Source: an uncultured Lachnospiraceae bacterium
Lineage (GTDB): Bacteria; Bacillota; Clostridia; Lachnospirales; Lachnospiraceae
Assembly (NCBI GenBank): GCA_947243855.1
Contig: CAMXIK010000023.1
Coordinates: 1-63,368, forward strand
Length of the DNA stretch: 63,368 bases
Direction of reading: 5' to 3'
Part shown: one piece after another, positions 44,685 to 52,759 of the stretch
Layout of the letters: every line of letters begins with the position of its first letter
Numbering within the stretch: position 1 is the stretch's first letter
The notes under the pieces: model-generated
Databases searched by the model: none
What the model was told of the DNA's origin: nothing
The model's input: only the letters and a program-made list of their open reading frames with translations
Made by a program: the position numbers and the translations under genes

Positions 44685-45556
44685 GAAAACGAAGGTGGTA
44701 TCTTCCGGTTCTGCTGTGCCTGATGATTTTGCTTACGGCCTGCGTCGGCGGGGGAGAAGACAAGGGCGCGCTGCTCAGGCTGACGTTTCTCGATACGGGG
44801 AAATCCGATTGTATTGTGATCGAGGCGGGAGAGAGCGTGGTGGTAAACGATGCGGCGGATGCGGATGATGGCGGCGCGATCTGTGCATTTTTGGACGAAC
44901 GGGGGACAGAGCGGATCGAGTATCTGATCCTGAGCCACTTTGACAAAGACCACATCGGCAGCGCTGCCGAACTGATTACCCGCTATGAGGTAGGACAGGT
45001 GATGATGCCGGATTATGAGGAGGACTCGGAACCCTATCTTGCCTTACTGCAGGCGCTTCGGGAGACGGAGACAACGTATGTGCGTCTGCGGGGGAATGCG
45101 GCGTTTTCGCTGGAAGGGATTGATTTCTATGTGGACGCGCCAAAGAAGCCGTCCTATGACAATGACAATAATTATTCATTAATAACAACTGTTATAAATG
45201 GAGACAACCGTTTTTTGCTGATGGGGGACGCCCAGAAGAAGCGGACGGAAGAATTTCTGGATTCCCCAGCGGCGGGGGAGCGGTATGATCTGGTCAAGAT
45301 GCCTCATCATGGGGATTATAATAAGAAGCTAGAGGAGCTGTTTACCACAGCGAAGCCCCGGTACGCCGTCCTCACGCCGGATGCAGCAAGGGAACGGGTG
45401 GAGGAGGAGACGGTGGCGCTTTTGGAAGCCAGCGGCTGTAGGGCATATTATACGGACGAGGGCGCGGTGAGCGTTACCTCCGACGGGAAGCAGGTGCGGG
45501 TAAGTCAGGAAAGCTCTGAAAGCGCTGAAATATCGGGGGCGATCGCCATGGAGTAG
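44681..45556 (+). CDS. MBL-fold lipoprotein (ComEC C-terminal-like)
   Basis: A 291-residue metallo-beta-lactamase-fold protein with a lipobox (LLTAC, Cys21). Metal-binding motifs are LSHFDKDHIGS, the MGDAQ strand and MPHHGDYN, as in the hydrolase domain of ComEC and its stand-alone relatives. It is surface exposed and may act on phosphoesters or nucleic acid; the substrate is unknown. Its start overlaps the flippase stop by four bases. Its 3' end overlaps the convergent rqcH by 52 bases. Confidence 0.83.
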   Translation: MRKRRWYLPVLLCLMILLTACVGGGEDKGALLRLTFLDTGKSDCIVIEAGESVVVNDAADADDGGAICAFLDERGTERIEYLILSHFDKDHIGSAAELITRYEVGQVMMPDYEEDSEPYLALLQALRETETTYVRLRGNAAFSLEGIDFYVDAPKKPSYDNDNNYSLITTVINGDNRFLLMGDAQKKRTEEFLDSPAAGERYDLVKMPHHGDYNKKLEELFTTAKPRYAVLTPDAARERVEEETVALLEASGCRAYYTDEGAVSVTSDGKQVRVSQESSESAEISGAIAME

Positions 45557-47253
45557 TTGGTGTAGTACACCACGAAACCGGGCTTGGCTCCGGCTGGTTT
45601 TTTGACATGTTTTTTCTGCACATAGTCGATTTCTACTTTGTCCTGTTCCCGTCCTTTGGAATAGTAAGCGGCCAGTCGCGCCGCCTCCTCAAAAGCGCGG
45701 TCGGGCACTTCATTACCCTCGGTCTTCAAAATCACATGGGAACCGGGGATCTGTTTGGCATGGAACCACCAGTCGCCCCCGTTTGCGAATTTGAAAGTAA
45801 GTTCGTCGTTCTGAAAGTTATTTTTCCCTACATAGATATGAAACCCGTCGCTGCTGATATAGTGGAAGGGTTTGCTTGTGATTTTGGCTTTTTTGCCGCC
45901 GCCCTTTCTGCGGATATAACCGCTCTCGATCAGCTCCTCCCTGATCTGCACCAGATCTTCCTCGTGTAAGGCGATATCCAGAGCCGCGAGAATGGATTCC
46001 AGATGTTCCGTCTCTTCCTTTACCTGCACGGTTAATTCCGAGAGCGCTTCGTAGGTTCGTTTCATTTTTCCGTATTTATCAAAATATTTCTGCGCGTTTT
46101 CCTGCGGGGTTAAGGTGTTGTCCAGAGGGATGGTGACGGTCTCGCCCGTGTAATAATTTAGCGCCTCCATGGATTTGGCGTCCGGCTCTACGTTGTAGCC
46201 GTAGGCATTGATCAGCTCGCCGTAAACTTTGTATTTGTCCCGCTTTTCCGTGTCCTTGATCTGCTGCATCTGCAAGTCGTATTTCTTGACGTTCCGTTCC
46301 AGAGCGGTCTGCACGATCCGCCGCAGATCCGCGGACTTCTGGCGGATGCGGGTGACCACGCTGCGTTCCGCGTAGTAGCGTTCCAACACTTCGCTGATGC
46401 TGTCGAAGGGCCGGAGCTCTTTGTCGCCGTAAAGAGTCAGGGGCAGGGCGGCAAACTCTAAAGGCGTTCTGCCATCGTAGACGATGACGGGAGAAAAGCG
46501 TCCCGCAGCAACTTGGGCCATCATATCGGAAAGCGCGTCATAGACGGACTTTAGGGAACCGTCCGCCGCCTCCGCAAACGCCTTTGCAGGCAGATCGGCG
46601 TCCACACCCGCACGAAAGCAGATTTCCTGCGCGATGATGGGGGAAAGTCCCGTAAAGGAGGTGTAGAGCGCCTTATAGAGGGGCATGGGTTTTGATAACA
46701 TCTGTGATTTAAAACTCTCATAGGAGAAAGAAGCCAGCGGATCGCTCTTTTCCTGCGTCTGTGGCAGAAAGTAAGCCCGGCCCGGCAGCACTTCGCGGAC
46801 AGAACTGACAATGCCCGAAATATGCTTGATGCTGTCGATGATCATATCTTTGTCATCACAGAAGATAATATTACTGTGTTTTCCCATGATTTCCACGATC
46901 AGTGTTTTCTGGCATACATCCCCCAATTCGTTCAGATGTTCCAAATGCAGATGAATGACCCGTTCCAGTCCCGGCTGGGAGATCGCGGTAATGCGGGCGT
47001 TCTGTAAGTGCTTGCGTAAAAGCATGCAGAATCCCGGCGCAGTCATGGGGCTTGGTTTGTTGCCCTGCGTCAGATAGACTACGGGGAGAGAAGCGTCCGC
47101 CGATAAGAGCAGGCGGTATTGACTGCCGTTATTTTTAATGGTAAGAAGGAGTTCGTCGCTTTCCGGCTGGGCGATTTTGTAGATACGGCCGCCGGTTAAG
47201 GTTTCCTGCAGCTCCTTTGTGATATTTGCAATGGTAATGCCGTCGAATGCCAT
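45505..47253 (-). CDS. rqcH: Ribosome quality control protein RqcH (NFACT family)
   Basis: The bacterial NEMF/Rqc2 relative, 582 residues. It binds stalled 50S-peptidyl-tRNA complexes and adds Ala tails. The NFACT-N domain comes first (LTGGRIYKIAQPESDELLL), then helical and coiled-coil segments (about 270-430) and the C-terminal NFACT-R domain (VGKNNFQNDELTF; WWFHAKQIPGSHVIL). The ATG at 47253 follows GGAGG; a longer reading to 47364 is unsupported. The D-R motif known to be needed for Ala tailing reads Glu97-Arg98 here. It is also known as a fibronectin-binding (FbpA-like) family. Confidence 0.92.
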   Translation of the reverse strand: MAFDGITIANITKELQETLTGGRIYKIAQPESDELLLTIKNNGSQYRLLLSADASLPVVYLTQGNKPSPMTAPGFCMLLRKHLQNARITAISQPGLERVIHLHLEHLNELGDVCQKTLIVEIMGKHSNIIFCDDKDMIIDSIKHISGIVSSVREVLPGRAYFLPQTQEKSDPLASFSYESFKSQMLSKPMPLYKALYTSFTGLSPIIAQEICFRAGVDADLPAKAFAEAADGSLKSVYDALSDMMAQVAAGRFSPVIVYDGRTPLEFAALPLTLYGDKELRPFDSISEVLERYYAERSVVTRIRQKSADLRRIVQTALERNVKKYDLQMQQIKDTEKRDKYKVYGELINAYGYNVEPDAKSMEALNYYTGETVTIPLDNTLTPQENAQKYFDKYGKMKRTYEALSELTVQVKEETEHLESILAALDIALHEEDLVQIREELIESGYIRRKGGGKKAKITSKPFHYISSDGFHIYVGKNNFQNDELTFKFANGGDWWFHAKQIPGSHVILKTEGNEVPDRAFEEAARLAAYYSKGREQDKVEIDYVQKKHVKKPAGAKPGFVVYYTNYSMAIAPDISALSELS

Positions 47254-47335
47254 GGTTACCTCCGAACCTTTGTATTGATTTTGCGCGCTTTTGACCCGCA
47301 GCATAAGGCGGGCGGCTGTTTTTGCGCGTTCTCCT

Positions 47336-47364
47336 ACTATAGCATAAATGGGGGTTCTTTTCAA
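47336..47364 (-). promoter_or_regulatory. Promoter of rqcH
   Basis: On the minus strand, TTGAAA (47364-47359), 17 bases, then TATAGT (47341-47336) with an extended TG. It is a good sigma-A promoter about 80 bases before the rqcH start. Confidence 0.7.
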
Positions 47365-47390
47365 TCACCGTCCAGCGGTTTTTCTCTTCC

Positions 47391-47419
47391 TTGACTATTT
47401 TTTCCGTTTACACTATAAT
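47391..47419 (+). promoter_or_regulatory. Promoter of the yicC-remA-gmk-rpoZ operon
   Basis: TTGACT (47391-47396), 17 bases, TATAAT (47414-47419). It lies back to back with the rqcH promoter, about 100 bases before yicC. Confidence 0.8.
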
Positions 47420-47524
47420 AAAGACTGTATGCGTGGGTCTTTGTGCGCGCATAAGCAGAGTCGGAAGACGGAAGCAACGGGCGAATCGAATCTGCTTATG
47501 CATTACGTTAGGAGAAAGAAGAGT

Positions 47525-48409
47525 ATGACTACGATCAAAAGCATGACCGGTTTCGGCAGATGTGAGGTGGCGGAAGGAACGCGGAAAATCACGGTGGAAA
47601 TGAAATCCGTGAATCACCGCTATCTGGATGTGAACATTAAGATGCCGAAGAAACTGAATTTTTTTGAAACGGCAATCCGGGGCGAGTTGAAAAATTATAT
47701 CCAGCGCGGAAAGGTAGATATTTTCATTACCTATGAGGATATGGCGGAATCTAATGTTTGTGTAAAATACAACAAAGATTTGGCAGCGGAGTATATGAAA
47801 TATCTCTGGAAGATGGCGGAGGATTTCTCTCTGGATAATGATGTGCGCGTCTCTACCCTGTCCCGTTACCCGGAAGTGCTGACGATGGAAGAACAGACTG
47901 TGGACGAGGAGGAGCTTTGGCAGTTTCTGCAAAAAGCGGTGCGCGGCGCTGCAAAAGCCTTTGTGGAGACCAGAATCCGGGAGGGTGAAAACATCCGGGA
48001 TGATCTGCTGGAAAAATTAAATGCCATGTTGGCTGACGTAGCGTTTATCGAGAGCCGGTCTCCCCAGATTATCACAGAGTATAAGCAAAAACTGCGGGAT
48101 AAGGTAAAAGAGCTTCTGGAGGACGCCCAGATCGACGAGGCAAGACTTTTGACAGAGGTGACGATCTTTGCGGACAAGGTGTGCGTGGACGAGGAATTGG
48201 TGCGGCTTAGGAGCCATGTCACAACCACGAGGGATAGTCTGCTGGAAGGCGGAAGCGTGGGACGTAAGCTTGATTTTATCGCACAGGAGATGAACCGGGA
48301 GGCGAACACGATCCTTTCTAAGACCACGGATCTGGAGACTTCAAACAAGGCGATTGAATTAAAGACGGAGATCGAGAAGGTCAGGGAACAGATACAGAAT
48401 ATCGAATAG
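47525..48409 (+). CDS. yicC: YicC/YloC family endoribonuclease
   Basis: A 294-residue YicC-type protein linked to RNA turnover. The N-terminal signature SMTGFGRCEVAEG and the SVNHRYLDVNIKMP segment are typical, as is the C-terminal DFIAQEMNREANTILSK. The ATG at 47525 follows AGGAGA and gives the conserved start; a longer reading from 47348 crosses the promoter and is rejected. It heads a typical Firmicutes yicC-remA-gmk-rpoZ block. Confidence 0.93.
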   Translation: MTTIKSMTGFGRCEVAEGTRKITVEMKSVNHRYLDVNIKMPKKLNFFETAIRGELKNYIQRGKVDIFITYEDMAESNVCVKYNKDLAAEYMKYLWKMAEDFSLDNDVRVSTLSRYPEVLTMEEQTVDEEELWQFLQKAVRGAAKAFVETRIREGENIRDDLLEKLNAMLADVAFIESRSPQIITEYKQKLRDKVKELLEDAQIDEARLLTEVTIFADKVCVDEELVRLRSHVTTTRDSLLEGGSVGRKLDFIAQEMNREANTILSKTTDLETSNKAIELKTEIEKVREQIQNIE

Positions 48410-48419
48410 GGATGGGATC

Positions 48420-48680
48420 ATGGGAAAACTGATTCACATAGGCTTTGGCAATGTAGTCAACACGGGGAAGATTATCGCTATTGTGAGTCCCGATTCCGCG
48501 CCGGTTAAGCGTATGGTGCAGAAAGCGAAGGAAGCGGGCATGGCCATCGACGCCACACAGGGGCGTAAGACGAAGGCGGTTCTGGTAATGGAAAACAGTC
48601 AGATCGTGCTTTCGGCGCTTCTTCCGGAAACCATATCAGGCAGGGCACAGACAGAGGATGGACAGACGGATGAATCATGA
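48420..48680 (+). CDS. remA: RemA-family regulator (DUF370)
   Basis: An 86-residue RemA-like DNA-binding protein. Typical segments are HIGFGNVVNTGKIIAIVSPD, SAPVKRMVQKAKE and IDATQGRKTKAVLVM. In Bacillus subtilis RemA activates matrix and osmoprotection genes; here the regulon is unknown. It lies between yicC and gmk, the usual position, and overlaps the gmk start. Confidence 0.92.
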   Translation: MGKLIHIGFGNVVNTGKIIAIVSPDSAPVKRMVQKAKEAGMAIDATQGRKTKAVLVMENSQIVLSALLPETISGRAQTEDGQTDES

Positions 48681-49290
48681 GGGTATATTGATTGTAGTTT
48701 CCGGCTTTTCGGGAGCTGGGAAAGGTACTTTGATGAAGAGGCTGGTGGAGGAGTACGACGGATATGCGCTGTCGATTTCGGCTACCACCAGAGAACCGCG
48801 AGCGGGGGAGGAGGACGGGAAAGCGTATTTTTTCCTGTCCAGAGAGCAGTTTGAACAGAAGATTGCGGACAATGCGCTGATCGAGTACGCGGAATACTGC
48901 GGCAATTATTACGGAACGCCCAAGGATTATGTGGAAAAACATCTGGCCGCTGGGCATGATGTGATTCTGGAGATTGAGATTCAGGGCGCGTTGAAAGTGA
49001 AAAAACAGTACCCTACGGCGCTTTTGGTGTTTGTATCTACGCCAAACGTGAAGGAGCTGCGCCGCCGCCTTTTGGGCAGGGGCACGGAGACGGAGGAGGT
49101 CATAGACAAGAGACTCCACCGGGCCGCGCAGGAAGCGGAAGGCATTGAGGAATACGATTACATTGTGATCAACGATGATTTGGAAACTTGCGTCAAGGAA
49201 CTGCATGAAATCATCGACGCGGCGCATCATGCGCCGGGACGCAATTTGGAATTTATTGAAAAAATGAGGAGAGAGCTGGAGGAAAATTAA
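48670..49290 (+). CDS. gmk: Guanylate kinase
   Basis: Phosphorylates GMP to GDP. It has P-loop SGFSGAGKGTLMKRL, ISATTREPRAGEEDGKAYFF, the GMP site EYAEYCGNYYGTPKDYV and DVILEIEIQGALKVKK. It is 206 residues from the ATG at 48670; an in-frame ATG at 48658 is also possible. It overlaps the end of remA and is followed one base later by rpoZ. Confidence 0.96.
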   Translation: MNHEGILIVVSGFSGAGKGTLMKRLVEEYDGYALSISATTREPRAGEEDGKAYFFLSREQFEQKIADNALIEYAEYCGNYYGTPKDYVEKHLAAGHDVILEIEIQGALKVKKQYPTALLVFVSTPNVKELRRRLLGRGTETEEVIDKRLHRAAQEAEGIEEYDYIVINDDLETCVKELHEIIDAAHHAPGRNLEFIEKMRRELEEN

Positions 49291-49291
49291 A

Positions 49292-49573
49292 ATGTTACAT
49301 CCATCGTACGCAGATTTGATTAAGGTAGTAAACAGCAATGTGGAGGAAGGCGAAGATCCGGTTGTGAGCAGCCGTTATTCGATTGTGATGGCCACATCCA
49401 AGAGGGCGCGTCAGATTATTGCAGGTGATGACGAACTGGTGGACGGAAAAGGCAAAAAGCCCCTTTCAGTGGCAGTGGAAGAGCTGAATCAGGGCAAGAT
49501 TCAAATTTTGAACGACGAGACCACAGAGGAGGCGGAGGCGCAGCAGGCTCCCGCCGGCGAGCAGACCCTTTGA
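49292..49573 (+). CDS. rpoZ: RNA polymerase omega subunit
   Basis: A small subunit that helps beta-prime assembly. The 93-residue protein has the omega core SRYSIVMATSKRARQI and KPLSVAVEELNQGKI, then a short acidic/Ala-Gln tail. The gmk-rpoZ order is standard. The downstream gene starts three bases after its stop. Confidence 0.94.
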   Translation: MLHPSYADLIKVVNSNVEEGEDPVVSSRYSIVMATSKRARQIIAGDDELVDGKGKKPLSVAVEELNQGKIQILNDETTEEAEAQQAPAGEQTL

Positions 49574-49575
49574 CG

Positions 49576-50919
49576 ATGAAGAAAAAAGTGTTTTTTATTT
49601 CCTTGGGATGCGATAAGAACTTAGTGGATTCCGAGATGATGCTTGGGATGCTCGAGGAACAGGGCTGTACCTTTACCGCCGACGAGAGGGAAGCGGATGT
49701 GGTAGTGGTCAACACCTGCTGCTTTATCGGGGACGCCAAGGAAGAGAGCGTAAACACCATTCTGGAAATGGCGGAACTGAAAAAGAGCGGCAGCATAGAA
49801 GCGCTGATTGTGACGGGCTGTCTGGCTCAGAGATATCAGGAACAGATCCGTCAGGAGATCGGGGAGGTGGACGCTGTTGTCGGTACTGCGGCGATTGCGG
49901 AACTGCCGGCGGTTTTGGAGGAGATTTTTTCGGGAAAGCCAAGGGATCATTACCAAGCGCTTGACAAAAAACCGCTTACGGACAGGAAGCGTATCGTAAC
50001 GACCGGCGGACATTTCGCCTATTTGAAGATCGCCGAGGGATGCGATAAGCATTGTACCTATTGTATCATTCCCAAGGTGCGGGGGCCATATAGAAGCGTT
50101 CCCATGGACGCTCTGCTTCGGGAAGCGCAGACGCTTGCGGCCCAAGGAGTGAGGGAACTGATTCTGGTCGCGCAGGAGACTACCGTCTACGGACTGGATC
50201 TCTATGGACATAAGGCGCTGCCGGAGCTTTTGCGCGGACTCTGCCGGATAGAGGGATTACAGTGGATCAGGGTTATGTACTGCTATCCGGAGGAGATCGA
50301 CGATGCGCTGATACAGGTGATCAAGGAAGAAGAAAAGATCTGCCATTATCTGGACATACCGATTCAGCACGCTTCCGACAAGGTCTTAAAGCGGATGGGC
50401 CGTCTTACGGACCGAAAAGAGCTGACGGATATCGTTGCGAAACTGCGCCGCGAGATCCCGGATATCTGTCTGAGAACGACGTTGATTACCGGGTTTCCGG
50501 GGGAAACCGAAGAAGACCACGAAGAGCTGATGGCGTTTGTGGAAACGATGGCCTTCGATAGACTGGGCGTCTTTCCTTACTCGCAGGAGGAAGATACGCC
50601 GGCGGCCGAAATGCCGGGGCAGATCGACGAAGATTTAAAGCAGAAGCGGCTGGATGCGCTCATGGCCTTGCAGCAGGAGATCGCTTTTGATGCGGCTGCT
50701 GCTATGGAGGGCCGGGTTGTGCGCGCTATGATCGAGGGAAAAGTGGCGGACGAGGACGCCTATGTGGCGAGAACTTACAAGGACGCGCCGGATGTGGACG
50801 GATTTTTATTCGTGCATACGGACAGGGAGCTAATGACCGGAGATTTTGTGCGGGTACGGATTACTGGCTCTAACGAGTATGATTTGATAGGAGAATTGGA
50901 AGATGAATCTGCCGAATAA
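49576..50919 (+). CDS. rimO: Ribosomal protein S12 methylthiotransferase
   Basis: A radical-SAM enzyme that adds a methylthio group to the S12 Asp. The N-terminal MTTase domain (SLGCDKNLVDSE; NTCCFI; VTGCLAQRY) holds one cluster, the radical-SAM motif CDKHCTYC (CxxxCxxC) the other, and a C-terminal TRAM domain follows. It is 447 residues long. SLGCDKNLVDSE separates RimO from the tRNA enzyme MiaB. It overlaps pgsA by 17 bases. Confidence 0.95.
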   Translation: MKKKVFFISLGCDKNLVDSEMMLGMLEEQGCTFTADEREADVVVVNTCCFIGDAKEESVNTILEMAELKKSGSIEALIVTGCLAQRYQEQIRQEIGEVDAVVGTAAIAELPAVLEEIFSGKPRDHYQALDKKPLTDRKRIVTTGGHFAYLKIAEGCDKHCTYCIIPKVRGPYRSVPMDALLREAQTLAAQGVRELILVAQETTVYGLDLYGHKALPELLRGLCRIEGLQWIRVMYCYPEEIDDALIQVIKEEEKICHYLDIPIQHASDKVLKRMGRLTDRKELTDIVAKLRREIPDICLRTTLITGFPGETEEDHEELMAFVETMAFDRLGVFPYSQEEDTPAAEMPGQIDEDLKQKRLDALMALQQEIAFDAAAAMEGRVVRAMIEGKVADEDAYVARTYKDAPDVDGFLFVHTDRELMTGDFVRVRITGSNEYDLIGELEDESAE

Positions 50920-51439
50920 ACTGACTATTTTTCGAGTGGTATTGATTCCTTTTTTTGTACTTTTTTTATTGCTTGACATTACGGCTTACGATAAGTGGAT
51001 CGCGCTGGCGATCTTTATCATTGCCAGCTTCACGGATTTTTTGGACGGCCATATTGCAAGGAAGTATCATCTGGTGACAAATTTCGGAAAGTTTATGGAC
51101 CCGCTGGCGGACAAACTGCTTGTCTGCTCGGCGCTGATCTGCCTGATCGAGCTGGACCGGATTCCGTCGTGGGTTGTGATCGTGATTATCGCGAGGGAAT
51201 TTATTATCAGCGGGTTTCGTCTGGTGGCCTCGGATAACGGCGTGGTCATTGCGGCAAGCTACTGGGGGAAGTTTAAGACGACGTTCCAGATTGTCATGAT
51301 CTGCCTGATGATTGCGGATCTTCCGCCGCTTACTATCGTTACGCAGATTGTGATGTGGGCGGCGCTTGCGCTGACGGTCATTTCGCTGGCGGATTATCTG
51401 ATCAAAAATAAAAGCGTGATGCAGGATAGTGGAAAATAA
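50903..51439 (+). CDS. pgsA: CDP-diacylglycerol-glycerol-3-phosphate phosphatidyltransferase
   Basis: A 178-residue membrane enzyme of phosphatidylglycerol synthesis. The CDP-alcohol phosphotransferase motif D-G-x2-A-R-x8-G-x3-D-x3-D is readable as DGHIARKYHLVTNFGKFMDP, extending to ADK. It has about five membrane helices. AGGAG lies upstream, and the start is inside the end of rimO. Confidence 0.94.
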   Translation: MNLPNKLTIFRVVLIPFFVLFLLLDITAYDKWIALAIFIIASFTDFLDGHIARKYHLVTNFGKFMDPLADKLLVCSALICLIELDRIPSWVVIVIIAREFIISGFRLVASDNGVVIAASYWGKFKTTFQIVMICLMIADLPPLTIVTQIVMWAALALTVISLADYLIKNKSVMQDSGK

Positions 51440-51477
51440 CAGACGTTTTCTTTCGAGCAAAGAGGGATGGTAAAAGT

Positions 51478-52749
51478 ATGACAGTTGAGATTATTGCAGT
51501 GGGTACGGAGATCCTGTTGGGAAATATCGTGAACACCAACGCGGCCTATCTGGCGGAAAAGTGCGCGGTGTTAGGTCTTTCCTGCTATCATCAGGATGTG
51601 GTAGGGGACAATGAGGAGCGGCTTTCGGAGACCTTAAAGCTTGCGCTTTCCCGGTCGGATATCGTGCTTTTGTCTGGAGGACTCGGGCCTACGCAGGATG
51701 ATTTGACCAAAGAGGCGGCGGCGAAAGTTCTGGGCAAAGAGCTGTATCTGCACGAGCCGTCGAAGGAGGCGATCCGTCAGTTCTTTGCGGAGAGAAAGAT
51801 GGAGATCACGGAAAACAACTGGAAGCAGGCCATGGTGCCGGAAGGGTGTATTGTGGTGGATAATCCGGGCGGCACTGCGCCGGGAATTATTATGGCGGAA
51901 AACGGCAAGCATGTGGTGCTGATGCCGGGGCCTCCGGGGGAGCTGATTCCCATGTTTGAGCGTTCGATCATGCCTTATCTGGCTGGGCTGACCTCCGGGG
52001 TGATTTATTCCCAGACCGTGAAAATCTGCGGGGTGGGAGAGAGCAAGGCGGAGAGTATGGTGGAGGATATTGTGGACGCCCAGAAGAATCCTACCATAGC
52101 GACCTATGCAAAGACCGGAGAGGTACATCTGCGGGTGACGGCTACGGCGCAGGATGAAAAAGAGGCGAAGAAGCTGGTGAAACCGGTGGTGAAGGAGTTA
52201 AAGGGACGCTTTGGCAACCATGTTTACACCACAGATAACGATGTGACGCTGGAGAAGGCAGTGGTGGATCTGCTTACGGCGAATAAGCTCACAGCCTGCA
52301 CGGTGGAATCCTGTACGGGCGGTATGCTTTCCGCAAGACTCATCAATGTGCCCGGTGTGTCGGAAGTTTTCAAGTCCGGCTATGTGACGTATTCTAACAA
52401 GTCCAAGCGCAGGCTTTTGGGAATTAAAAAGAATCTTTTGGTAAAGCACGGGGCGGTCAGCGAACAGATTGCCAGAGAAATGGCAAAGACGGCGGCGGCT
52501 CTTGCGAGAACGGATGTGAGCGTTTCCACTACCGGTATTGCGGGACCGGACGGCGGAACGCCGGAAAAGCCGGTGGGGCTGGTATATATCGGCTGCAATG
52601 TGTGCGGAAGAATTACGGTAAAGGAGTGTCATTTCCATGGCAGACGCGAAAAGATCAGGGAAAGTACGGTGTCTGCGGCATTGTCTTTGATGCGGGAGTG
52701 CATCCTGCAATATTACAGCGAGGTAACTTTCGGCGGCAAGGAAAAGTAA
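51478..52749 (+). CDS. cinA: CinA family protein
   Basis: A two-domain protein of 423 residues: an N-terminal molybdopterin-binding-like domain (AVGTEILLGNIVNTNAAYLA; LSGGLGPTQDDLTKE) and a C-terminal CinA domain (CTVESCTGGMLSARL; STTGIAGPDGGTPEKPVG). Relatives act as nicotinamide-nucleotide amidase or ADP-ribose pyrophosphatase, in NAD salvage. In many Firmicutes cinA directly precedes recA; here one extra gene is in between. Confidence 0.93.
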   Translation: MTVEIIAVGTEILLGNIVNTNAAYLAEKCAVLGLSCYHQDVVGDNEERLSETLKLALSRSDIVLLSGGLGPTQDDLTKEAAAKVLGKELYLHEPSKEAIRQFFAERKMEITENNWKQAMVPEGCIVVDNPGGTAPGIIMAENGKHVVLMPGPPGELIPMFERSIMPYLAGLTSGVIYSQTVKICGVGESKAESMVEDIVDAQKNPTIATYAKTGEVHLRVTATAQDEKEAKKLVKPVVKELKGRFGNHVYTTDNDVTLEKAVVDLLTANKLTACTVESCTGGMLSARLINVPGVSEVFKSGYVTYSNKSKRRLLGIKKNLLVKHGAVSEQIAREMAKTAAALARTDVSVSTTGIAGPDGGTPEKPVGLVYIGCNVCGRITVKECHFHGRREKIRESTVSAALSLMRECILQYYSEVTFGGKEK

Positions 52750-52759
52750 GGAGAAGAAA

